Shown here: positions 58,370 through 64,000 of the stretch, one piece after another
Position numbering within the stretch: the first letter of the stretch is position 1
Layout of the letters: each line of letters opens with the position of its first letter
Notes under the pieces: model-generated
What the model was told of the DNA's origin: nothing
The model's database searches: none
What the model saw: only the letters and a program-made list of their open reading frames with translations
Position numbers and translations under genes: made by a program
Assembly (NCBI RefSeq): GCF_008711175.1
Contig: NZ_VWNF01000048.1
Coordinates: forward strand, 1 to 64,000
Origin: Nesterenkonia ebinurensis
GTDB taxonomy: Bacteria > Actinomycetota > Actinomycetes > Actinomycetales > Micrococcaceae
Reading direction: 5' to 3'
DNA: 64,000 nt

Positions 58370-59460
58370 GCTGGGTAGTCACCTTCCGGATCGGTATGGC
58401 CGCGCTCCCAGTAGGTGGGGCCCACAGGTTCGGTGAAGTCGCTGGTAGCGATCAGGAAGCCTTCCTCATCCACTGAGATCGGCAACTGCGGCAGCGGCCG
58501 CCCGGCCGGGCCGAACACCACTTTGAAATTCTCCGCAGCATCGAAGGTGGACTGGTGGCAGGGGCAGAGCAGGTGGTGGGTGTGCCGCTCGTAGAGCGCC
58601 ACTGGGCAGCCCACGTGAGTGCAGACCTTAGAGCAGGCGATGATGCCTTGGTGGGTCCAGTCCTCGCGGCCCGAGATCTGTTCGCCGAAGTCATCGGGGT
58701 GCATGCGCATCAGCAGCACCACAGACTTGGCCTTCTCAGCCAGCCGGGTACCGTGACCGGGAATCTCGCGGAGAGTCTCTGGGATCACGTGCATCGCGGA
58801 GCCGATGGTGAGGTCGGAGGCCCGGATGGGGGTGCCCACCGGGTCGCGGACCAGGCGGACACCCTCGCCCCACAGGGAATGGCGCATCCGCTCCACGCCG
58901 AAGTCCTCGCTGCGGTCCAGGTCGCGGAAGAGCACCAAGGCCGGCAGGGGTGCCAGCAGGGCCGCAGCGATCAGAGTGTTGCGCAGCAGGGGGCGGCGCT
59001 TGATCTGAGTCTCGTCGATGACCTCAGTGACGATCTTCTCCGCCTCGGCCCGGTGCGCCTCAGTGCGCAGCGGCTTGCGGTCCTCGACCACCTCGTGGTC
59101 AGGCATCAAGGTCCTGGCCCAGTGGACCACGCCCAGGCCGATGCCGAGCATGGCCAGGGCGGAGCCGACTCCGAGCAGGGTGTTCTGTACGCGCAGTGCG
59201 GTCATACCCTCGAAGTAGTCGTCGAAGGCGTCCATCCGTGCCACGGCGAAGTAGCCGACAAAGAAGAGCACCGTGCCGATGATGGAGATGAGGAAGAGCA
59301 CAGCCACTTGGCGCTCACTGCGCTTGGCATACTTCTCATCAACATCGGCCAGCCTAGGGCGGTGCGGCGGCAGGCCGGGGTTGTCGATGGCATAGCTGCT
59401 CGACGCCCCCTCGCCAGTGGTGACGACGGCGCCGGTATCGCCGTTACCGTGCTCGGCCAT
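58366..59460 (-). CDS. qcrA: Cytochrome bc1 complex Rieske iron-sulfur subunit
   Basis: 364 aa. Three N-terminal membrane segments (about 55-75, 95-115, 158-176), the actinobacterial type, precede a Rieske domain with the [2Fe-2S] ligands in CTHVGC (about 279-284) and CPCHQS (about 298-303). It takes electrons from menaquinol at the Qo site and passes them to QcrC. It lies between qcrC and qcrB. Confidence 0.96.
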   Translation of the reverse strand: MAEHGNGDTGAVVTTGEGASSSYAIDNPGLPPHRPRLADVDEKYAKRSERQVAVLFLISIIGTVLFFVGYFAVARMDAFDDYFEGMTALRVQNTLLGVGSALAMLGIGLGVVHWARTLMPDHEVVEDRKPLRTEAHRAEAEKIVTEVIDETQIKRRPLLRNTLIAAALLAPLPALVLFRDLDRSEDFGVERMRHSLWGEGVRLVRDPVGTPIRASDLTIGSAMHVIPETLREIPGHGTRLAEKAKSVVLLMRMHPDDFGEQISGREDWTHQGIIACSKVCTHVGCPVALYERHTHHLLCPCHQSTFDAAENFKVVFGPAGRPLPQLPISVDEEGFLIATSDFTEPVGPTYWERGHTDPEGDYPA

Positions 59461-59519
59461 ATGGTTCGTGTCCTTTGCTGTGTCTCAAGTGCTTCTGGGG
59501 TGCGGGTGGGAGCCTGGGG

Positions 59520-60317
59520 TCATGAGGATCTGGAGGTCAGCCAGACCATTGAGCCGATCAGCAATGCTAGGCCCAGAGTCCAGATGAGCAGCCCCTCAGA
59601 GACTGGTCCGAGGAAGCCTAAGGAGAATCCGCCTGGGGATCCCTGCTGCTCGTAGGTCTTGAGGAAGGCGATGATGTCACGCTTGTCCTCCGGCGGAATA
59701 TTGGCATCGTTGAACACCGGCATGTTCTGCGGACCGGTGGTCATTGCCGTATAGATGTGGACCGCTTCCACACCGTGCAGGCTGGGAGCGTATTTGCCCT
59801 CGGTGAGCGCACCGCCGGCACCGGCTGCGTTGTGGCACATGGCGCAGTTGATGCGGAAGAGCTCACCGCCGCGGGCTGGGTCGCCCTGGTCCACGTCCAG
59901 CCATTCGTCGTCGGGGACTGCGGGGCCGGCACCCAGGGATGCCACATAGGCGGCCAGCTGGGTGGTCTGCTCATTGTTGAACTGCGGGGGCTTCTGCTGG
60001 GCCTGGGGGCCCTGCATCTGCATGGGCATCCGGCCGGTGCCGACCTGGAACTCCACTGAGGCCGCACCGACCCCGACCAGGGAGGGTCCGGCGTCAGTGC
60101 CCTCAGCGTTCATGCCGTGGCAGGTGGCGCAGTTGGCCACAAAGAGTCGTTCGCCCTCTTCGACCTGGTCAGCGCTGTAGCCGTCGGGAACGTTGGAGGC
60201 CTGGGCCTGGTTCACCGTGGTCGCGGCGGCGTAGAGTCCGCCGGTGAGCAGCAGCCCCAAAAGGAGCAGCGCCACGAACGCGAACGGGTGGCGGCGCTTC
60301 TGCGAGAGTGCCTTCAC
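59520..60317 (-). CDS. qcrC: Cytochrome bc1 complex dihaem cytochrome c subunit
   Basis: 265 aa from the GTG at 60317 (AAAGGAA about 10 nt upstream); the open frame further upstream is not protein-like. Two membrane segments, N-terminal (FAFVALLLLGLLLTGGLY) and C-terminal (LLIWTLGLALLIGSMVWL), flank two c-type haem sites CATCH and CAMCH, as in actinobacterial QcrC. It carries electrons directly to the aa3 oxidase in a supercomplex. Confidence 0.95.
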   Translation of the reverse strand: MKALSQKRRHPFAFVALLLLGLLLTGGLYAAATTVNQAQASNVPDGYSADQVEEGERLFVANCATCHGMNAEGTDAGPSLVGVGAASVEFQVGTGRMPMQMQGPQAQQKPPQFNNEQTTQLAAYVASLGAGPAVPDDEWLDVDQGDPARGGELFRINCAMCHNAAGAGGALTEGKYAPSLHGVEAVHIYTAMTTGPQNMPVFNDANIPPEDKRDIIAFLKTYEQQGSPGGFSLGFLGPVSEGLLIWTLGLALLIGSMVWLTSRSS

Positions 60318-60381
60318 TGTCAGCCGGTTCCTTTTCTTCTCGGTGCGGTGTACAAGCTTGGGTGGGTGGGGCGTCGTCGTG

Positions 60382-61029
60382 CTAAACCAGCAGCGGCAGG
60401 ATGTAGACCAGGCCGAACAGGGCAATCCAGACCACGTCCACAAAGTGCCAGTAGTAGGAGATCACTACCGCGGCATGCGCTTCCCGGGATGTGAACTTCA
60501 CGCTGAAGTAGGCGCGGATAATCACATAGAGGAAGGCGAACAGACCGCCGAGGACGTGCAGCCCGTGGAAGCCGGTGGTGATGTAGAAGGCTGAGCCGAA
60601 AGCATTGGTCTGGATGGCCACCCCGTGAGAGACCAGCACGGCGAACTCGTAGGACTGGCCGGCGATGAAGATCGAACCCAGGATGAACGAGAGTATGTAC
60701 CACTCGACCATTCCCCAGGACTTCACGCTCCACAGCCCGCCGGTGCGGCGCGGCTGGTGGCGCTCAGCGGCGAAGACGCCGAACTGCGCAGTGAAGGAGC
60801 TGGTCACCAGAATCACGGTGATGATGCCGGCCAGCAGGATGTCCAACTCCTGGCTGTATACGGCCCACATCTCACCCTGGGTGGAGCGCAGGGTGAAGAA
60901 CATGGCGAAGAGTCCGGCGAAGAACATCAGCTCGCTGGTCAGCCACACCATGGTTCCCACAGAAACCATGTCCGGCCGGTTGGGCAGCGTGCGTGCCGGT
61001 GCTGCGGGGGCTTGGGTTGCAGACGTCAC
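60382..61029 (-). CDS. ctaE: Cytochrome c oxidase subunit III
   Basis: 215 aa from the GTG at 61029, with a CATAAT box 6 nt upstream (61036-61041), so probably leaderless; ATG 61065 is less likely. Five predicted membrane helices, with NRPDMVSVGTMVWLTSELMFFAGLFAMFF near the start and GFHGLHVLGG, the subunit III signature. It heads the ctaE-qcrC-qcrA-qcrB operon. Confidence 0.96.
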   Translation of the reverse strand: MTSATQAPAAPARTLPNRPDMVSVGTMVWLTSELMFFAGLFAMFFTLRSTQGEMWAVYSQELDILLAGIITVILVTSSFTAQFGVFAAERHQPRRTGGLWSVKSWGMVEWYILSFILGSIFIAGQSYEFAVLVSHGVAIQTNAFGSAFYITTGFHGLHVLGGLFAFLYVIIRAYFSVKFTSREAHAAVVISYYWHFVDVVWIALFGLVYILPLLV

Positions 61030-61233
61030 AGAGACATTATGTCCTGAAAACTGGTCGCTTTGCATACGCAGATGGTGGCGTGGCGCGTTGCCGGCATCGG
61101 CACCTTTCCGCTGTTCCCGCGTGTTTCCTGGGATCGGCGGATGGCGAGGGTGACGAAAGTTGCACAAATATTTCTACACGTCGTAGTAAAAGTCGCCCGG
61201 CGTGAGCTCCACAGGGTGGCTATTGTGGTGACC

Positions 61234-62280
61234 ATGAGTGCTGAATCGATGACTTGGGCGGAACTGCTGGAGACTCTGCTGGCTGGGCAGGATCTTACTG
61301 CGGAGACCTCAGCCTGGGCGATGGACCGGCTGATGAGCGGTGAGCTGACTGAGGGGCAGGTGGCCGGGTTCCTGGTAGCGCTGCGCGCCAAGGGCGAGAC
61401 TGGTCAGGAGCTGCTGGGGCTCTCTGAGTCGATGATGGCCAAGGCGGTGCCGGTGAGTATCGCTGGCCCTGCGGTGGACATTGTGGGCACCGGCGGGGAC
61501 CGGCTGGGCACGGTGAATATCTCCACGATGAGTTCACTGGTGGCCGTGGGTGCTGGAGCCCGGGTGATCAAGCACGGCAACCGCGGGGCATCGACCACCG
61601 CCGGCGCGGCCGATGTGATCGAGGCCTTGGGCGTGGACCTGACCCTTCCCGCTGAACGTGTGGCGGCCGCTGCGCAGCAGGTGGGGATCACTTTTCTGTT
61701 CGCCCAGCAGTTCCATCCTGCGATGAAGCATGTGATGGGCGCCCGCAAGGCGCTGGGGGTCCGCACGGTGTTCAACTTCCTGGGTCCGGTCTCCAACCCC
61801 GCCCGGCCGGCGGCGCAGGCCCTGGGCTGCGCGAGTCTGGAGCTTGCCCCGCAGATCGCCCAGGCACTGGCGGTGCGCGGTACCCGGGCGCTGGTCTTCC
61901 GGGGGCAGGACGGCCGGGATAAGATCACTACTTCTGCGACCACTGATATCTGGGAGGTCCGCAACGGAGCTGTCACCCACACCGAGCTGCGGCCTGCTGA
62001 TGTGGGGCTGGATCAGGTGGCGGTGGAGGACCTGCGCGGCGGAACTGCTCAGCAGAACGCTGAGACGGTCCGAGGCGTGCTCTCGGGCGAGCCGGGGCCG
62101 GTACGTGAGGCTGTGCTGCTCAATGCTGCTGCCGGGTTGGTCGCCCTGGATGAGACAGCGTGCGACGAGGCCCTGGTCACCCGGCTGCGGAAAAAGATGG
62201 AGTTGACAGCCGAGTCCATTGACTCAGGAGCCGCTGCCCAGGTGCTCCACCATTGGGTAGAGTTCAGCAACCACGGCTGA
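61234..62280 (+). CDS. trpD: Anthranilate phosphoribosyltransferase
   Basis: 348 aa from the ATG at 61234, with TATTGT (61221-61226) 7 nt upstream suggesting a leaderless transcript; GTGs at 61225 and 61228 are alternatives. Motifs are the PRPP-binding VDIVGTGGDRLGTVNIST, KHGNRGASTTAGAADVIEALG and RTVFNFLGPVSNPARP. It forms phosphoribosyl-anthranilate for tryptophan. It is separate from other trp genes and divergent from ctaE. Confidence 0.95.
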   Translation: MSAESMTWAELLETLLAGQDLTAETSAWAMDRLMSGELTEGQVAGFLVALRAKGETGQELLGLSESMMAKAVPVSIAGPAVDIVGTGGDRLGTVNISTMSSLVAVGAGARVIKHGNRGASTTAGAADVIEALGVDLTLPAERVAAAAQQVGITFLFAQQFHPAMKHVMGARKALGVRTVFNFLGPVSNPARPAAQALGCASLELAPQIAQALAVRGTRALVFRGQDGRDKITTSATTDIWEVRNGAVTHTELRPADVGLDQVAVEDLRGGTAQQNAETVRGVLSGEPGPVREAVLLNAAAGLVALDETACDEALVTRLRKKMELTAESIDSGAAAQVLHHWVEFSNHG

Positions 62281-62340
62281 GGCGCGAGCAAAGCGGTGCG
62301 CCGACTTCAAGGCCCCCAGGCCGGCGCTGTGCCGCCGGGA

Positions 62341-62919
62341 CTAGTCCTGCCCAAACGGGTCCGGATCTACTCCGGGAAGCCATGAGTTGCCGGCTTCTTT
62401 CCAGCCCTCGCGCTTGACCACTTTCTTCCACTGTTTGGCATAGCGGTCGTTGAGCCGGTTGACGTAGAGATAACCGTCCAGGTGGTCGTATTCATGCTGC
62501 AGGATGCGGGCGAACCAGCCGGTGGCCGCAAAGTTCAGCGGTTGCCCTTCAGCGTCCAGGCCGATGATCTCCACATGATCGCTGCGTTTGAGTGGGAAGC
62601 TGTACCCGGGTGCGGAGAGGCATCCCTCGACTTCGTTCTCAGGGTCTGGGGCTTCCTGGGAGACTCTGCCGATCAGTCGCAGCCTGGGGTTGATGATCAC
62701 TCCCCGGTTCGGCGCTTCGCCTGTCTCGGGGTATTTCCAGTTGAAGATCCGCAAACCGACCCCGATCTGGGGTGCGGCCAGTCCTACACCGTGAGAGGCG
62801 TCCAAGGTCTGGTCCATATCGGCGATGAGCACCTGGATCTGCTCATCGATTTTCTGAACCTCATCAGCCCTGCGGTGCAGGACTGGCTCTCCGTGGATGA
62901 GAATCGGGCGTACGGCCAT
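62341..62919 (-). CDS. def: Peptide deformylase
   Basis: 192 aa. The three signature motifs are GVGLAAPQ (about 44-51), EGCLSAPG (the metal-ligand Cys) and QHEYDHLDG (HExxH metal ligands and catalytic Glu). It removes the formyl group from nascent N-termini. It is convergent with trpD; the 60-bp gap holds a weak GGCGC/GCGCC inverted repeat. Confidence 0.96.
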   Translation of the reverse strand: MAVRPILIHGEPVLHRRADEVQKIDEQIQVLIADMDQTLDASHGVGLAAPQIGVGLRIFNWKYPETGEAPNRGVIINPRLRLIGRVSQEAPDPENEVEGCLSAPGYSFPLKRSDHVEIIGLDAEGQPLNFAATGWFARILQHEYDHLDGYLYVNRLNDRYAKQWKKVVKREGWKEAGNSWLPGVDPDPFGQD

Positions 62920-62942
62920 AGCGGCTTATCCTATCGGGCACA

Positions 62943-62978
62943 GTGAAGCCCGTCGCAGATGTCTGCGACGGGCTTCAC
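62943..62978. terminator. Perfect 17-bp hairpin downstream of ctaF
   Basis: GTGAAGCCCGTCGCAGA and its exact reverse complement are separated by only TG. It begins 10 bp after the ctaF stop and ends 23 bp before the def start on the same strand. It probably ends the ctaD-ctaF transcript. There is no T-tract. Confidence 0.7.
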
Positions 62979-62988
62979 AAGCAGTGTC

Positions 62989-63390
62989 TCAGTGGGCGTA
63001 GGTCTTGCGGTTGCCTTCCATCACCCAACCAGTGATGAAGAACAGGGTGGGGATCAGGCCGATGAGCAGAACCCACCAGTCGATGGCGATGCCGAAGAAC
63101 AGGAAGGCCAGGGAGAAGCCCAGGCCCAGCGGCCACCAGCTCCAGGGGTAGAACTGGCCATAGTTTCCGGCCATATCTGAAATCTCACCCTCAGGGTTGT
63201 CGCCGTCGAGCACCTCATGGTGCTTATCCGTGGAGCGTAGGTACCACCAGAGCATGAAGCCCAGGCCTGCGGTGAGCAGCAGCAGCGGGAAGCCGGCAAG
63301 CTCGCCGAAGCCGGTAAGGAAACCATAGACGAAGGCGACCACCAGAACGAAGACGCCGATGCCGCCGAAGAGGACAATATTGGTGCGCAC
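62989..63390 (-). CDS. ctaF: Cytochrome c oxidase subunit 4 (CtaF)
   Basis: 133 aa, four predicted membrane helices (ILFGGIGVFVLVVAFVYGFLTG, FPLLLLTAGLGFMLWWYL, FYPWSWWPLGLGFSLAFLFFG, WVLLIGLIPTLFFITGWVM). This matches the small actinobacterial subunit IV that follows ctaD. It starts 2 bp after the ctaD stop, so probably translationally coupled. Confidence 0.93.
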   Translation of the reverse strand: MRTNIVLFGGIGVFVLVVAFVYGFLTGFGELAGFPLLLLTAGLGFMLWWYLRSTDKHHEVLDGDNPEGEISDMAGNYGQFYPWSWWPLGLGFSLAFLFFGIAIDWWVLLIGLIPTLFFITGWVMEGNRKTYAH

Positions 63391-63392
63391 GC

Positions 63393-64000
63393 TCAGATAC
63401 CTGCCTTGTCTTTCTGGTCAGCGGGGCCGAAGACCTTGCCTGCCGGGGTATGCAGGCTGTGCCGTTCGGAGAGCTCAGGATGGTGCAGATCCAGTGCCGG
63501 GCGCTCCGAGCGGATCCGCGGCAATGAGTGGAAGTTGTGCCGCGGCGGCGGGCAGCTGGTGGCCCATTCCAGGGAACCGCCGAAGCCCCAGGGGTCGTCC
63601 ACGAGGACCCTCTTGCCCTTGCGGTGGGTGATCCATACATTCCAGAAGAACGGGATGAGGCTGGCGCCCAGCAGCATGGAGAACACGGTGGAGAACTGGT
63701 TCATGGCGGTGAAGCCATCCTCGACCAGGTAGTCGGCGTAGCGCCGCGGCATGCCCATCACGCCGAGCCAGTGCTGGATCATGAAGGTGCCGTGGAAGCC
63801 GATGAACAGCATCCAGAAGCTGATCTTGCCCAGCCGCTCGTTGAGCATCTTCCCGGTCCACTTGGGCCACCAGAAGTAGAAGCCTGCGAACATCGCGAAG
63901 ACCACGGTGCCGAAGACCACGTAATGGAAGTGGGCCACCACGAAGTAGGTGTCCGAGAGGTGGAAGTCCAGCGGTGGGGAGGCAAGGATGATTCCGGTCA
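63393..64000 (-). CDS. ctaD: Cytochrome c oxidase subunit I, C-terminal part (cut by the window edge)
   Basis: About 201 residues of the C-terminal part of the haem-copper oxidase main subunit. [10 protein letters not shown] carries the conserved His ligands of haem a/a3, followed by [38 protein letters not shown] and the last helices. The 5' part, including the Cu-B and haem motifs, is outside the window. Confidence 0.96.
   Translation of the reverse strand, partial: TGIILASPPLDFHLSDTYFVVAHFHYVVFGTVVFAMFAGFYFWWPKWTGKMLNERLGKISFWMLFIGFHGTFMIQHWLGVMGMPRRYADYLVEDGFTAMNQFSTVFSMLLGASLIPFFWNVWITHRKGKRVLVDDPWGFGGSLEWATSCPPPRHNFHSLPRIRSERPALDLHHPELSERHSLHTPAGKVFGPADQKDKAGI

Overview
This window is a stretch of a high-GC Gram-positive (actinobacterial) chromosome. 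The evidence is the actinobacterial integration host factor mihF beside gmk and rpoZ, the PH-like membrane protein between pyrC and carA, a helicase-less PriA, a qcrCAB-ctaE branch with a three-helix Rieske protein and dihaem cytochrome c, a small ctaF, an Rpf-type muralytic protein, and many ATGA/TGATG stop-start overlaps. Gene order and acidic, Gln/Glu-rich linkers in Rpf and MltG suggest Micrococcaceae, possibly a Nesterenkonia-like organism; the genus is inference only.

Layout. 0-0.13 kb: the 3' end of an IS256-type element. 0.3-9.1 kb: a LacI/MFS divergon, a methyltransferase, a minus-strand run (dGTPase, NUDIX, old yellow enzyme, nitroreductase) and a plus-strand pair (SRPBCC-like, DUF4166). 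9.1-15.7 kb: arginine deiminase, an Rpf-like secreted protein, and the competence pair comEA-comEC with a degV gene. 15.7-22.1 kb: leuS, an alpha/beta hydrolase, a GrpB-like protein and priA. 22.2-26.4 kb: a low-density accessory stretch with decayed Phd, GNAT, nucleotidyltransferase and SDR remnants, a DUF998/TetR divergon, a GyrI-like protein behind a MerR-type promoter, and an intact GNAT. 26.4-40.5 kb: a long minus-strand core block, read from its 5' end: efp, nusB, then pyrR-pyrB-pyrC-(PH-like)-carA-carB-pyrF, mihF-gmk-rpoZ-coaBC, metK. It carries genes for de novo UMP synthesis, headed by a convincing PyrR-binding RNA site that sequesters the pyrR Shine-Dalgarno. 40.5-43.0 kb: an accessory insertion (29-bp tandem repeats, a nested palindrome, an AbiEi-like/nuclease protein, two pseudogenes) between efp and aroB. 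43.0-49.0 kb: mltG-aroE-aroC-aroK-aroB, all overlapping. 49.1-56.4 kb: a DUF349 protein, hisS-aspS, a DUF4287-like protein and rarA. 56.6-64 kb: respiratory genes qcrB, qcrA, qcrC and ctaE, then trpD, def, ctaF and the 3' part of ctaD, which runs off the window.

How it works together. The pyr/car genes feed nucleotide supply alongside gmk and the dGTPase; the aro genes supply chorismate (trpD uses it further on); the qcr/cta genes encode the bc1-aa3 branch of respiration; comEA/comEC, priA and rarA act in DNA uptake and repair.

The window is mostly ordinary housekeeping. The least explained signals are non-coding: (i) long imperfect palindromes built from nested inverted repeats with symmetric spacers, at 3.6, 40.65 and 56.5 kb; (ii) an over-represented motif, ACGACGCCGCCC(C), often near gene 5' ends and part of a strong hairpin inside rarA; (iii) TANNNT boxes 6-7 nt upstream of at least seven start codons, suggesting leaderless transcripts. 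No tRNA, rRNA or CRISPR array was seen.
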